Part shown: positions 7,341-16,647 of the stretch, piece by piece
Layout of the letters: each line of letters opens with the position of its first letter
How positions within the stretch are numbered: position 1 is the stretch's first letter
Source of the DNA: Peristeroidobacter agariperforans
Lineage (GTDB): Bacteria; Pseudomonadota; Gammaproteobacteria; Steroidobacterales; Steroidobacteraceae
Assembly: GCF_004138335.1 (NCBI RefSeq)
Contig: NZ_RYFW01000002.1
Span: 725,501 to 789,500, forward strand
DNA length: 64,000 bases
Direction: 5' to 3'
Notes under the pieces: generated by a model
Told to the model about the DNA's origin: nothing
Seen by the model: only the letters and a program-made list of their open reading frames with translations
Database searches by the model: none
Position numbers and translations under genes: made by a program

Positions 7341-9731
7341 TCATTCATCCTCGGGAGGATCGACGGAGTATCCCCGAATCGACCGCTCCAGAAAAGTATT
7401 CGCACCCACTCCGACATTGGACAGCCCGTTAAGTTCGAGCTGGAACAGCACGCTGGTGTCCAGGTCGCCGGTGCGATCGCTCACATACCGACGGCCCACG
7501 ACCCGGAAGCGCCAGCAGCAGGAGCGGTACTCGAGGCCGGCGAACTGGTCGATCACGCCCTTTTCGTTGCGCCGGGCGACGGTGTCGGGTGGCAGCGTCG
7601 GATCCACCGGCGCGGTGTCGTCGATGGCGTTGTCTTCCAGCGAATACACCATGCGGGCGTACACGCTCCATTGCTTGCTGATCGGCCAGGCGACCGAGCC
7701 GTCGACCTGCTCGAGGCGGTCGCGCCGGAAGCGATAGCCGAGATTCATCACCCGGTCGTATTCGGGCCGGTATTGCAGCTGAAGCTGGCCGCGCTCGGAG
7801 CGTGTTTCGCCCGGGTCCCATTGAATGCCGCCGCGGATATTCCAATTGCCGTAGGCACGCAGATCGATCTCGGCGACGATGTCGGACGTCTCCGGGTCGT
7901 CCACCGTTTCTCCCGGCAACGTCACGCGGGGCCGATCGAAGTAATACGCCTGGCCGACGGTCGCAGCGATGTATTGCTCGCCGGTGTCGGCATCCAGCCA
8001 GCGCGAGGTGAAGCCGATCGCCAGCTGATTCGCATCGCCGAGCCGATCCGCGCCCACGTAACGGTTGGTGCGGAACAACTGCACCAGATTCAGATCGGCG
8101 AGCTCGGTGTCGAACACCGGCAGGTCGTCCTGGTTGCGATAGGGAACATACAAATACATGAAGCGCGGCTCGATGGTGCTGAGCCGTTGTTTGCGCGAGC
8201 CGAACAGGCGCTCGAACACCATGCCGCCATCGACGCTCAGCACCGGCGCCGAGCGCGTGAATGTATCGTCGCCATCATCGAAGCCGGCGCCTTCTTCGCT
8301 CAGCTTGTAGCGCGTGTAGCGCCAGCTCGCCGACGGCTCTATATAAACACCGGCGCCTCTGAGCGGCATGCGGATCTCGGGCGCGAAGTCGGCGCGCCAG
8401 CCGGTATCCAGCCCCTCGACGTTGTGCTGGAAGTTGGCCAGCTCGAAATCCATGGCGTAGGTGAGGCCGAACGGCTGATCCGGAAAATTCGCGCGCACCG
8501 CCATCTGCGGCAGCATCGTGTATGGACGCTGCGCCGGCGGGATAGGCATGCGGTTCTCGGTGGCGAAGTCGATGGTCTGAAAGTTCTGCGCGTGCAGGAT
8601 CGCGAGCCAGCGGTCGTCGAGATAAGTGAGGCTGGCGGAGCGGTTCAGATAGGTGACGCTGGTGCCTTCGGGCCCGAGCCCGAAGTCTTCGAACCATTGG
8701 TCGTCGCTGGCATTGGCTGCATCGATGTTCAGCCGCAGGCGCTGCGTGAAATCGGATTGATCCACGAAATGGACCAGGCTGCGCTCCTCGCCGAACTCGC
8801 GATCGTCGGGCAGGTACTGCACGTCCAGCTGACCGGCGCCGGCCGCGTTCAGGTAGCGAAACTCGGTGTCGAGCTTCAGGCCGCGCTTGCTGTAGTAGAT
8901 GGGCGCGAGGGTCGCGTCGTAGTTTTCCGCGATGTTCCAGTACCAAGGCACTTCCAGCGAATAGCCGCTGCGCGAGGAGGTGCCGATGGTCGGAAACAGG
9001 AAGCCCGACTTGCGCTCGTTGCCGACCGGAAAGGAAATGAACGGCGTGTACAGCAGCGGCACGCCCTTGAAGTCCAGCCGCACGCCGCGGCCGATGCCGA
9101 GGCCGGCGCGTTGGCTGATGTCGATGTCGGATGCCGTCAGCATCCAATCTTCGTTGCCGAGCGGGCAGGTCGTGTACCTGACCCGGTCCAGCGACAGCGT
9201 GCCCTCGGTAGTCGCCCGGATACGATCGGCCGAGCCGCGCGCATTACGATCCGCCAGCTCGAACTGAGCGCCTTCGAAGACCGCGCCGCCCTGACGATCG
9301 ATGTGTGCGCCTTCGCCGCGCACCGTGACCTGGCCGTCGTCGTACTCGACGCCCTGATCGACCTGAAAGCTCTCATCCTGCGGATTGTAGGTGGCGTCGC
9401 GGGTGTGGATGCGACGTTCGCCCTGACGGATTTCGACCTTGCCGGTGAGCTTCAACTCACCCTCGCGCGTGCCTTCGACGCCGTCGGCTTCGAACTCGAC
9501 CTCTTGAGGCAGCTCCGCGCGCGGCTTGGCCTCGCGGCGCTGGCTCGTTCCGGTCGCTTCCCGATTCGGCGCCGGGCACTTGGGTGCTTCGTTTTCGGAC
9601 GCCGGCTCTGCAGTCTTTGCAGGGTTCGCCTCACGCTCGGCCGCGGAGGCCGCGCCCGAAAGCGACGCTGCGGCCAGCACTGCGGCGATTGCAATTGAAA
9701 GGCTTGTTAGGGGTGTCGCAGTTCGGTGCAT
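7341..9731 (-). CDS. lptD: LPS-assembly protein LptD
   Basis: A 796-residue outer-membrane beta-barrel that inserts lipopolysaccharide into the outer leaflet with LptE. It has a signal peptide (1 to about 30), a beta-jellyroll LptA-like domain (about 75-215) and a large barrel. The four cysteines needed for the inter-domain disulphides are all present: C52, C189 and the adjacent pair C738-C739 in RSCCWR. First gene of the run with surA, pdxA and rsmA. It is divergent from amgK across an 80-bp region that carries ATTATAAT at 9741-9748. Confidence 0.96.
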   Translation of the reverse strand: MHRTATPLTSLSIAIAAVLAAASLSGAASAAEREANPAKTAEPASENEAPKCPAPNREATGTSQRREAKPRAELPQEVEFEADGVEGTREGELKLTGKVEIRQGERRIHTRDATYNPQDESFQVDQGVEYDDGQVTVRGEGAHIDRQGGAVFEGAQFELADRNARGSADRIRATTEGTLSLDRVRYTTCPLGNEDWMLTASDIDISQRAGLGIGRGVRLDFKGVPLLYTPFISFPVGNERKSGFLFPTIGTSSRSGYSLEVPWYWNIAENYDATLAPIYYSKRGLKLDTEFRYLNAAGAGQLDVQYLPDDREFGEERSLVHFVDQSDFTQRLRLNIDAANASDDQWFEDFGLGPEGTSVTYLNRSASLTYLDDRWLAILHAQNFQTIDFATENRMPIPPAQRPYTMLPQMAVRANFPDQPFGLTYAMDFELANFQHNVEGLDTGWRADFAPEIRMPLRGAGVYIEPSASWRYTRYKLSEEGAGFDDGDDTFTRSAPVLSVDGGMVFERLFGSRKQRLSTIEPRFMYLYVPYRNQDDLPVFDTELADLNLVQLFRTNRYVGADRLGDANQLAIGFTSRWLDADTGEQYIAATVGQAYYFDRPRVTLPGETVDDPETSDIVAEIDLRAYGNWNIRGGIQWDPGETRSERGQLQLQYRPEYDRVMNLGYRFRRDRLEQVDGSVAWPISKQWSVYARMVYSLEDNAIDDTAPVDPTLPPDTVARRNEKGVIDQFAGLEYRSCCWRFRVVGRRYVSDRTGDLDTSVLFQLELNGLSNVGVGANTFLERSIRGYSVDPPEDE

Positions 9732-9811
9732 CGGGTGGCGATTATAATGAGCGTCGTTCTTCGCTGGCCGCCTATTTACGTTTCACAACCTTTTTTGGAG
9801 CAGCGTTTCGC

Positions 9812-10870
9812 GTGTCGTCACCTTCACACGATGGTTCTTCCGCACCCGACCTCCGGCTGCAACAGCTCGAGCAATGGCTCGCCGGCCTGTTCGGCGCGCG
9901 CGATTTCGTGGTGACGACGGCGTCCGCCGACGCCAGCTTCCGCCGCTATTTCCGTGTTTCGCGCCAGGGGCAAACCTGGATTGCGATGGATGCCCCGCCG
10001 GGCAAAGAGGACATGGGTCCTTACATCCGCGTCTCGGCCATGCTGGTGGACGTCGGGGTCAACGCGCCGCAGGTGCTGCACCTGGACGATGCGAAGGGCT
10101 TCCTGCTGAACACCGACCTGGGCTCGCGGACCTATCTTGCCGATCTGGACGCCGGCGCCGATGCCGAGCAGCTGTATCGCGACGCCATTGACGCATTGGT
10201 CGCTATTCAGGCGCGAGCGGGTCAACACGCCGCGCAGTTGCCGCCCTATGACGATGCGCTCTTGCGCCGTGAGATGGGGCTGTTTCCTGAATGGTTCTGC
10301 GGCAAGCATCTCGGCCTGCAGTTGACCGAGGCCGAGCTCGCGGGGATCGCCCGGACCTTCGACACCCTGGTCGCCGAAGTCTTGCAGCAGCCGCGAGTGT
10401 TCGTTCATCGCGACTATCACTCGCGCAATCTCATGGTCACCGATGGCGTGAGCCACGACCAAGGTGGGCATGGCGCCAACCCGGGCATTCTGGATTTTCA
10501 GGACGCGGTGCTGGGTCCGGTCACTTACGACCTGGTGTCACTGTTGCGTGATAGCTATGTAGCCTGGCCAATCGAGCGCATCCATGCCTGGATCAAATAT
10601 TTCCGGGACACCGCGCAGCGTAGCGGTGTCGACGTGGGCGCGAATCCCGCGCAGTTCCAGCGCTGGTTCGATCTGATGGGCTTGCAACGCCAGCTGAAGG
10701 TGCTCGGCATCTTCGCGCGTCTGTATCACCGCGATGGCAAGTCGGGATACTTGAAGGATCTGCCGCGCACGCTGAGTTATGTCCGTCAGGTGGTCAAGAA
10801 CTACAGCGACCTGGAGTTCCTGGCAACTTTCATCGAACAGCGCATCGTCCCCGCGATGGCAAAGCTATAG
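9812..10870 (+). CDS. amgK: N-acetylmuramate/N-acetylglucosamine 1-kinase
   Basis: A 352-residue aminoglycoside-phosphotransferase-fold kinase. It carries the catalytic loop HRDYHSRNLMV (199-209) and the metal-binding DFQD (228-231). AmgK phosphorylates recycled MurNAc/GlcNAc at the anomeric position, feeding UDP-MurNAc synthesis and bypassing de novo MurA. The frame is open for 76 codons upstream through the lptD start, which is implausible; GTG at 9812 with GGAG about 11 bp upstream gives the expected length. It is followed after 9 bp by murU, the next enzyme of the pathway. Confidence 0.93.
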   Translation: MSSPSHDGSSAPDLRLQQLEQWLAGLFGARDFVVTTASADASFRRYFRVSRQGQTWIAMDAPPGKEDMGPYIRVSAMLVDVGVNAPQVLHLDDAKGFLLNTDLGSRTYLADLDAGADAEQLYRDAIDALVAIQARAGQHAAQLPPYDDALLRREMGLFPEWFCGKHLGLQLTEAELAGIARTFDTLVAEVLQQPRVFVHRDYHSRNLMVTDGVSHDQGGHGANPGILDFQDAVLGPVTYDLVSLLRDSYVAWPIERIHAWIKYFRDTAQRSGVDVGANPAQFQRWFDLMGLQRQLKVLGIFARLYHRDGKSGYLKDLPRTLSYVRQVVKNYSDLEFLATFIEQRIVPAMAKL

Positions 10871-10879
10871 GACATCACC

Positions 10880-11557
10880 ATGCGCGCGATGATTCTCGCG
10901 GCCGGACGTGGTGAGCGCATGCGTCCGCTCACGGACCGCACTCCCAAGCCGCTGCTGACCGTGGCTGGCAAGCCGATGATCCAATATCACATCGAGGCGC
11001 TGGCCGCGGCCGGGATGCGAGAGATCGTCATCAATCTGGCGTGGCTGGGGCCGCAGATCCGTGCGGCGATCGGCGATGGCTCGCAATTCGGCGTGCGCAT
11101 TCATTACAGTGACGAAGGCGACGCTGCTCTGGAAACCGGCGGCGGTGTGTTCAAAGCCCTGCCGTTGCTCGCTGGCCCGTCGGGCACGGACCCGTTCGTG
11201 GTCGTCAGCGGCGATGTGTGGACCGAGTATCCACTCGGCGACGTCGGAGCAAAGCTGTCGCGCACCGACGTTGCGCATTTCGTCGTCGTGCCGAATCCTG
11301 ACTTTCACGCGCGCGGCGATTTCGGTTTGGTCGATGGGCGCCTCACCGACAGTGGCGATCGTTACACGTACGCGAACATCGGCGTGATGCGGCCGGAGTT
11401 CTTTGCCGGCTGCCAGGCTGGAAAATTTCCACTCGCGCCGTTGATGTTCGACTGGATTCGCAAGGGTAGGGTCAGTGGCGAGCTGTACCGCGGCGAGTGG
11501 CACAACGTCGGCACGCCCCAACAGCTGCAGCAGATCGATCGGGATCGCTCCGCTTAG
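10880..11557 (+). CDS. murU: N-acetylmuramate alpha-1-phosphate uridylyltransferase
   Basis: A 225-residue nucleotidyltransferase with the sugar-nucleotide signature [12 protein letters not shown]...PKPLL (about 7-26) and a [12 protein letters not shown] acidic motif near residue 110. MurU converts MurNAc-1-phosphate to UDP-MurNAc in the peptidoglycan-recycling shortcut described in Pseudomonas. It forms a two-gene operon with amgK. Its TAG stop overlaps the stop of the convergent piuC-like gene by 3 bp. Confidence 0.94.
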   Translation: MRAMILAAGRGERMRPLTDRTPKPLLTVAGKPMIQYHIEALAAAGMREIVINLAWLGPQIRAAIGDGSQFGVRIHYSDEGDAALETGGGVFKALPLLAGPSGTDPFVVVSGDVWTEYPLGDVGAKLSRTDVAHFVVVPNPDFHARGDFGLVDGRLTDSGDRYTYANIGVMRPEFFAGCQAGKFPLAPLMFDWIRKGRVSGELYRGEWHNVGTPQQLQQIDRDRSA

Positions 11558-12234
11558 AGCTGGCTCCACATCCGCAGCAGATTGTGATAGTGCCCGGTGA
11601 GCGCGACGCTCTGATCCGATTCGCCGAAGCGCCCGCGGATCTCTTGAATGGTGGTGTCCAGCTGGAACAGCAGCTCGCGATGACGATCGTCGGGTACCAT
11701 GCTCTGCGTCCAGAAGAACGAACAGGTGCGCTGGCCGCGAGTCACGGGATTGACTCGGTGCAGACTGCCGGAGCGATACACGATCAAGTCGCCCGCCGGC
11801 AATTTGATTTGCTGCTCGCCGTGCGTCCCCATGATCACCAGCTCGCCGCCTTCGTACTCGGACGGCTCGCTTAGAAACAAGGTAGATGACAGATCGGTGC
11901 GCAAAAAATAGGACGTGCCCGGAATGCCGCGGACCGCGCCATCGATGTGCGCGCCGTAGTGCTCGCCGCCTTCGTATCGATTGAACAGCGGCGGCACCGT
12001 ACGCAACGGCAGCGCCGCCGAGAAGAACCGCGAATTGCGCGACAGCGCCGTCAGGATCATTTCACCCAGACGGCGCGCCACCGGCGAGTTTTCGGCGAGC
12101 TGGCGATTGTTCTTCACCAGTGCGCCTTGCTCGCCGACGGTCGCCTTGCCGTCGAGCCATTCCGCTGCGTCGAGGGCACGCCGACATTCGTTCACCTGCT
12201 CGGTGCTGAGCAGCCTGGCGATGCGAAGGATCAT
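11554..12234 (-). CDS. Fe(II)/2-oxoglutarate PKHD-type hydroxylase, PiuC/YbiX family
   Basis: A 226-residue double-stranded-beta-helix dioxygenase. The facial triad is H96-x-D98 (HYGAHIDGA) and H159 (SLHRVNPV), and R169, ten residues after H159, fits the 2-oxoglutarate carboxylate ligand. Genes of this family sit beside catecholate siderophore receptors (ybiX with fiu, piuC with piuA), as here: it lies 22 bp downstream of the TonB-dependent receptor on the same strand. The substrate is unknown; a role in siderophore or iron handling is inferred from context. No clear Shine-Dalgarno precedes the ATG. Confidence 0.92.
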   Translation of the reverse strand: MILRIARLLSTEQVNECRRALDAAEWLDGKATVGEQGALVKNNRQLAENSPVARRLGEMILTALSRNSRFFSAALPLRTVPPLFNRYEGGEHYGAHIDGAVRGIPGTSYFLRTDLSSTLFLSEPSEYEGGELVIMGTHGEQQIKLPAGDLIVYRSGSLHRVNPVTRGQRTCSFFWTQSMVPDDRHRELLFQLDTTIQEIRGRFGESDQSVALTGHYHNLLRMWSQL

Positions 12235-12256
12235 GCGGCGTGCACTCGATTGCGTC

Positions 12257-14557
12257 CTAGAAGTCGACGCTGAAGCTCAGCAAGGCCGAGCGGGGCGCCC
12301 CGGGCGAATAGCGCGAGCCGCCATTGTTGAGGCTGGCCACGTACAACTCGTCGGCCAGATTGTAGCCGTTGAGCTGGACCGTGAGATGCTCGCCGATGAC
12401 ATACGAGAGCATGGCATCCACCACCCAGTAGTCCGGCGCTTGCGGCGTGTTCGGCGGGTTCGCCCCCGGCGCGCTGTTGTTGTTGATTTGACGGAACACC
12501 GTGTCCACGTAGCGCACGCCTGCGCCGAGCGTCAGGCCGAACGGCAGCTGATAGGTCGTCCAACTGGTGAACGTGAGCTCGGGCGACCAGTTGATCTGCG
12601 CGCCGTTCTGGATCGCCGTGCCTTCGAGAACTTCAGTGTCCAGCTTGGCGATGCCCGCGCTGAGCTCCCACGCATCGGTCACGCGACCGACCACGCCCAG
12701 CTCGATGCCTTGCACGCGCTTCTTGCCGAGTTGCTGAATGGCCGACGGATCGGTGGGATCGTTCTGCACGAGGTCGTTCTCGTTCTCGCTGCGGAAGATC
12801 GCGCCGGTGACCGCGAATGCGCCATCGTTCAAGTCCCACTTGGTGCCGAGCTCGACATTGTTCGACTTCTGCGGGTCGACGTTCGGATTGTTGACCGCGT
12901 TGTTACCGGTGGTCGCCGTGCTCAAGGTGAAGTTGTTGCCGCCCGGAGGCTGCTGCGAGGTGGCGTACGACAGATAGACGCTGCCGTTTTCGCGCGGCTT
13001 GTAGAGCACGCCGACCTTGTACGCGAACAAGGTGTCGGATGACTCGAGATTGGTTGGCACGAGCGTGCCGACCGGAAGCGTCGGTTGGTTGTCGGCCGTC
13101 GACAGCGTCGCGCTCTCGAATTGCGTCGTGTAGTCATCGAGGCGAATGCCGCCGGTGACTTCCCAGCGTTCCGCGAACGAGATCGTATCGAACAGATAAG
13201 CGCCGAAGGTGGTCGTGTCGCCCTTCGTGTAGACACCGTTGCGCACCAGGTTGCGCCCGGTGATCGGATCGCGCGGATTCGGGTTGTAGAGATTCGCCAG
13301 ATTCGCGTTCGCCGCCGAGCCGGCCGGCGCCATCGTGCCCTGACCGATGTAAGTCGGGTTGAGCTGCTTCTCGTAAATGAATTCCAGGCCGCTGGTCAGC
13401 GAGTGCTCGAGCGCGCCGGTCTGAAACGTCGCCGTCAGATTGGTCTGATTGGTGAGCACCGTGTTTTCCTGGAACTTGATCTGGCGCGAGCGCGACACGG
13501 TCCATGCACCGGGATCGGGCGCCGTCGCCGTGATCGCGTTTACACCGGTGAGCAGATAGGACTGCTCGGACTTGCCATAGCGCGAGGTGTTGCGCAGACG
13601 CAGGTTGTCGTTGAAGTCGTGCTCGACGCGCGCGGTGAACATCGTGCCTTCGACATCATCGAAATCGCTGAGCGCGCCATAGAAGTTCTCGCGATCGACT
13701 TTCGCCGGCTGCAGGCCGGAGTTGGCGCCGCCGGGCGCGAACGCGGCGTTGAAGAAGCCGTCCAGGCCGATGGTCGGCACGCCGCCGTCGGGGCGATTGT
13801 CCTGTTTCGTGTGCAGCAGATAGAAATAAGCGCGCGTGTCGCTGTTGAGGCCGAGCGCGAGCGAAGGAGCGACCGCCCAGCTGTTCCGCTCCACATGATC
13901 GCGGCCATCGACACCGCCGTCCTGAACCATCGCGTTCAGGCGGAACGCGGCGCCGGCGCTGTCGAAGTAATGATTCAGGTCACCGGTGATGCGGCTGTTC
14001 TCGGCCGTGCCATAGCTGACAGTGCTGCGCGAGAAGTTGTCCGCCTGCGGCACCTTGGTCGCGAGGTTGATGTAACCGGACGCGGCTCCACGGCCGTTAT
14101 CGGGACCCGACGGGCCCTTGGCGACTTCCACCTGTTCGGTGTTGAAGGTATCGCGCGAGATCGTGCCGAGGTCGCGGATGCCGTCGATGAAGATGCTGCC
14201 CTGGGTATCGAAGCCGCGCATGAAAATGGAATCGCCGGTCGCGGTATTGCCATTCTCGCCCAACAGGAACGTCACGCCCGGGGTGTTCCGCAGCGCCTGG
14301 CTGAGCGTGGTGCTCTGCTGCTGTTGAAGCACTTTGCTGCTTATGACAGCAATCGTCTGCGGCGTATCGAGCAGCGGCTGCGTGAACTTGGGCGAGCTCA
14401 CTTCATCCACCTTGGCGGCTTCCTCGGTGCTCTCCACCGAGATCTTCCGCATCGATTGCGGCTGCTCCTCGGCCGCGTGCAGGGCCGACGCCTGTAACAC
14501 AGTGAAAATGGCGGCCGCGAGCGTGCAGCCGCGCGTGCCTGGGTTCGAGTCGCGCAT
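12257..14557 (-). CDS. TonB-dependent catecholate siderophore receptor, Fiu/PiuA type
   Basis: A 766-residue outer-membrane receptor. It has a signal peptide (1 to about 28), then a TonB-box-like ISVES near residues 39-43, a plug domain ([15 protein letters not shown]... to about 200) and a 22-strand-type barrel ending in SFSVDF with terminal Phe. Plug motifs such as FMRGFD, IDGIRD and EVAKGPSG are typical of siderophore receptors. A Fur-box-like palindrome lies 108-122 bp upstream, and the PiuC-like hydroxylase follows in the same direction, so it is probably iron-repressed. The leader on this strand also contains a GGCGCCC/GGGCGCC hairpin (14608-14623). Confidence 0.94.
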   Translation of the reverse strand: MRDSNPGTRGCTLAAAIFTVLQASALHAAEEQPQSMRKISVESTEEAAKVDEVSSPKFTQPLLDTPQTIAVISSKVLQQQQSTTLSQALRNTPGVTFLLGENGNTATGDSIFMRGFDTQGSIFIDGIRDLGTISRDTFNTEQVEVAKGPSGPDNGRGAASGYINLATKVPQADNFSRSTVSYGTAENSRITGDLNHYFDSAGAAFRLNAMVQDGGVDGRDHVERNSWAVAPSLALGLNSDTRAYFYLLHTKQDNRPDGGVPTIGLDGFFNAAFAPGGANSGLQPAKVDRENFYGALSDFDDVEGTMFTARVEHDFNDNLRLRNTSRYGKSEQSYLLTGVNAITATAPDPGAWTVSRSRQIKFQENTVLTNQTNLTATFQTGALEHSLTSGLEFIYEKQLNPTYIGQGTMAPAGSAANANLANLYNPNPRDPITGRNLVRNGVYTKGDTTTFGAYLFDTISFAERWEVTGGIRLDDYTTQFESATLSTADNQPTLPVGTLVPTNLESSDTLFAYKVGVLYKPRENGSVYLSYATSQQPPGGNNFTLSTATTGNNAVNNPNVDPQKSNNVELGTKWDLNDGAFAVTGAIFRSENENDLVQNDPTDPSAIQQLGKKRVQGIELGVVGRVTDAWELSAGIAKLDTEVLEGTAIQNGAQINWSPELTFTSWTTYQLPFGLTLGAGVRYVDTVFRQINNNSAPGANPPNTPQAPDYWVVDAMLSYVIGEHLTVQLNGYNLADELYVASLNNGGSRYSPGAPRSALLSFSVDF

Positions 14558-14607
14558 AAGCCGGAGATCTCCCTTAACAAAGGTTGTGATTTCTGGCTGG
14601 CGACTGC

Positions 14608-14623
14608 GGCGCCCGAGGGCGCC
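14608..14623 (-). other. GC-rich hairpin in the receptor leader
   Basis: Perfect 7-bp arms GGCGCCC and GGGCGCC separated by GA, about 50 bp upstream of the siderophore-receptor start and between it and the Fur-like site. In the minus-strand transcript it would be a tight 5'-UTR stem. Its role is unknown; it could stabilise the message or affect translation. Confidence 0.4.
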
Positions 14624-14664
14624 GACGGAAGCGGGCTACGTCGTTTTGTGGCCGCGACTTTAGG

Positions 14665-14679
14665 TGAGAAGGCTTCTCA
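14665..14679. promoter_or_regulatory. Fur-box-like palindrome
   Basis: TGAGAAGGCTTCTCA is a perfect 7-1-7 inverted repeat. It matches the common gammaproteobacterial Fur form TGAGAATnATTCTCA at 12 of 14 defined positions. It lies between the divergent siderophore receptor (start 14557) and tonB (start 14729), so one site could repress both by iron. Assignment to Fur is by similarity of the site and by the iron-uptake genes on each side. Confidence 0.7.
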
Positions 14680-14728
14680 TTTGCAACCGAGCATCCACCC
14701 GGGCATCATCGCTGCTGTTCCCTTAGAT

Positions 14729-15382
14729 ATGAAAGTTGTCGAGCGCGAGATGCCGCCCGTGTTCGCTGAAAACCATTCGCAGCGCCTGTGCGTGGGCGCA
14801 ACGATCCTCGCCGTGCACGCGATCGGACTCTATTTGGCGGTCACTATCGCGCCTCGGATCCAGCAGGCTGTTGCGCAAGTGCCGCTGACCGCGATCTTCG
14901 TATCTCAGCCTGAACCCACCCCACGGCACGAGCTGCCGCAAGTGAGCGTGGTAACGCCGCAACCGATCGTGTCGGTGCCCGACCTGCCGGTGATCGAGAT
15001 TCCGACCGATGCTCCGGCCGCTTCACGCGCCATCACTGTTCCTGTACAGGCGGCACCGCCGCCCGCCACGCAAGCCGAGGACCGGAGCACACCGAAGCTG
15101 GTGTCGACGGTTGAATATGTCCGCGAGCCTTCACCCCGATATCCACCTCAGTCACGGCGCATGAGAGAACAGGGACTGGTAGTCCTGCGAGTGGTGATCG
15201 ACGAGCGGGGCGCAGCGAGCAGCATCGAAATAGAAACGTCCAGCGGCCATGCGCGACTGGACGATGCCGCGCGCGATGCCGTGTTACGCGCGGCCTTCCG
15301 GCCCTATGTGGAAGACGGCGAGCCACGCCGGGCGCTGGTGTTGATCCCGATCGAATTCGCTTTAAATCGGGGCTCGGCGTAA
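14729..15382 (+). CDS. tonB: Energy transducer TonB (iron-locus copy)
   Basis: A 217-residue TonB. It has a single N-terminal membrane anchor (VGATILAVHAIGLYLAV, about 20-36), a Pro-rich periplasmic linker, and a C-terminal TonB fold with PSPRYPPQSRRMREQGLVVL, DERGAASSIEIETSSGHARLDDAARDAV as its core. The frame opens at 14648, but that would place the Fur-like site inside the gene; ATG at 14729 starts just before a normal anchor. It is adjacent to a siderophore receptor, so it probably serves iron uptake. The exbB/exbD partners are in the next cluster, which has its own TonB. Confidence 0.9.
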   Translation: MKVVEREMPPVFAENHSQRLCVGATILAVHAIGLYLAVTIAPRIQQAVAQVPLTAIFVSQPEPTPRHELPQVSVVTPQPIVSVPDLPVIEIPTDAPAASRAITVPVQAAPPPATQAEDRSTPKLVSTVEYVREPSPRYPPQSRRMREQGLVVLRVVIDERGAASSIEIETSSGHARLDDAARDAVLRAAFRPYVEDGEPRRALVLIPIEFALNRGSA

Positions 15383-15891
15383 CTATTCGCCCCGCGCGCT
15401 GTCTGTATTTGCTGTCGTACCAGCAATGTGACAGCCGCTCCACTCGTTCATGATCGGGTGGAACAATCGACTACGGTAATCGTTGCCCATGAGTCGATCG
15501 GCCCGCGGTCCGGTGACCGGACGTGTATGCACAGTAGTGCTGCAACGCCTTCGGTAGCTAGCACGTCAATGGTGCGCGGGGGATTTGGGGTCGCGTTTCT
15601 TATCAGCAAAGTTAGTTTACAAGTAGGTAGATTCTGTTTCGGAGTGCTTGCCTTCCTCGCAGAAACTTTATACCTTGCCCGCCGTTTCTGCGGTCTGTAG
15701 GACAACGCGTCAATACGGAATTTACGGACTTATTCCGGCCCTCCCGGACGGGACGCGGGCGCGAAGGCCGGGCAGAAACGGGGGTTGTATGCCGTATGAG
15801 CATACGCATCGAACGACCACTAACGGTTGCGCACTAATCATGCGGGGTTGAACCTTGAGCCCCGTGTCTTATTTTTGTTGAGCTGCAAAGC
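15383..15891. other. 509-bp intergenic region without a convincing gene
   Basis: The region between the two tonB genes is less GC-rich than its neighbours. Overlapping open frames on both strands (about 85-90 codons) show no recognisable protein. Structures seen: an 8-bp inverted repeat GCAGAAAC/GTTTCTGC (15659-15666 and 15684-15691), a GTATGC/GCATAC repeat near 15786-15804, and a small CGGGG/CCCCG hairpin (15843-15864) followed by a T-rich run just before the second tonB. It probably contains the promoter and leader of the tonB-exbBD cluster; I could not fix a -35/-10 pair. Confidence 0.6.
15843..15876 (+). promoter_or_regulatory. Possible leader attenuator before tonB2
   Basis: A 5-bp GC stem CGGGG/CCCCG (15843-15847 with 15860-15864) is followed by TGTCTTATTTTTG and ends about 15 bp before the tonB2 start. 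The layout is attenuator-like, but the stem is short, so this is a weak call. Confidence 0.25.
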
Positions 15892-16533
15892 ATGCCCTAC
15901 GCACCAGCCACGGACAGTTCGTTTTTCACCCGCCGCGGTCTCGTTCTCGCGATCATTATCGGATTGCATATCGGGATGTTCTGGCTGCTGAACTCCGGTC
16001 TTTCCCATCAGATCATCGACGTCGTCCTGGGTCCCATCGAGACCCGCATGATCGAAGAGGCGCCGAAGCAGGAAGAGCCGCCGCCGCCGCCGCCGCCGAA
16101 GATCGAAACGCCGCCGCCGTTCGTGCCGCCGCCGGAGATCGACATCGCGATCACGCCGGACGCGCCGCCGACCAACGCGATCCAGCAGACCACCAACGTC
16201 AAGCCGACGGCGCCGCCGCCGCCGGTCGCGCAGCCAGCGCCTGTTGCGCGCACGGCGCCGAAGTCGGACTCGCGTCGGCCGCTGACCCAGCCTGAATATC
16301 CACCTTCTTCGCGCCGTGCCGGCGAAGCGGGCACGGTCATCCTCGAGGTCTATGTGCTCGAGAACGGTCGCGTCGGCGAAGCCCGAGTGAAGCAGTCGAG
16401 CGGCTTCCCCCGTCTGGACGAGGCGGCGGTGCGCGAAGTGAAACGGTCCTGGCGCCTGGTGCCGGGCACCGAGAATGGCAAACCGGTTCCGATGTGGGGG
16501 CAGTTCGCCGTCACATTCAAACTCACGGACTGA
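15892..16533 (+). CDS. tonB: Energy transducer TonB (exbBD-linked copy)
   Basis: A 213-residue TonB with an N-terminal anchor (RGLVLAIIIGLHIGMFWLL, about 15-33), a proline-rich spacer including seven consecutive prolines encoded by seven CCG codons (16078-16098), and a C-terminal domain with PEYPPSSRRAGEAGTVILEV and SGFPRLDEAAVREV. First gene of tonB-exbB-exbD1-exbD2, as in Xanthomonas. It transfers inner-membrane proton-motive energy to outer-membrane receptors. It differs from the tonB at 14729, so the genome has at least two transducers. Confidence 0.94.
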   Translation: MPYAPATDSSFFTRRGLVLAIIIGLHIGMFWLLNSGLSHQIIDVVLGPIETRMIEEAPKQEEPPPPPPPKIETPPPFVPPPEIDIAITPDAPPTNAIQQTTNVKPTAPPPPVAQPAPVARTAPKSDSRRPLTQPEYPPSSRRAGEAGTVILEVYVLENGRVGEARVKQSSGFPRLDEAAVREVKRSWRLVPGTENGKPVPMWGQFAVTFKLTD

Positions 16534-16647
16534 GGCGCGGGTAACGCGTGACAAAGGGCCTGCGGTGAGCGGGCCCGGCTAGACGGCAAGTAGAACTCCA
16601 CCCAACTGACTCAAGGTCATTGATTTAATCGTAGAGGACATCGTTCC

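Noticed and set aside
7671-9698. 675-codon open frame antisense to lptD
   Set aside because: Composition artefact; lptD carries all four functional cysteines on the sense strand.
9741-9748. ATTATAAT as a shared -10 for lptD and amgK
   Set aside because: It gives TATAAT on both strands, but no acceptable -35 lies at 16-18 bp on either side, and a start for lptD would be almost leaderless.
12257-14497. Long plus-strand frames inside the siderophore receptor
   Set aside because: Arg/Ala/Val-rich shadow translations with no domain; the minus-strand receptor explains the region.
15428-15705. Two overlapping small ORFs (about 85-90 codons) on opposite strands
   Set aside because: No Shine-Dalgarno, no domain, unusual composition; treated as non-coding.
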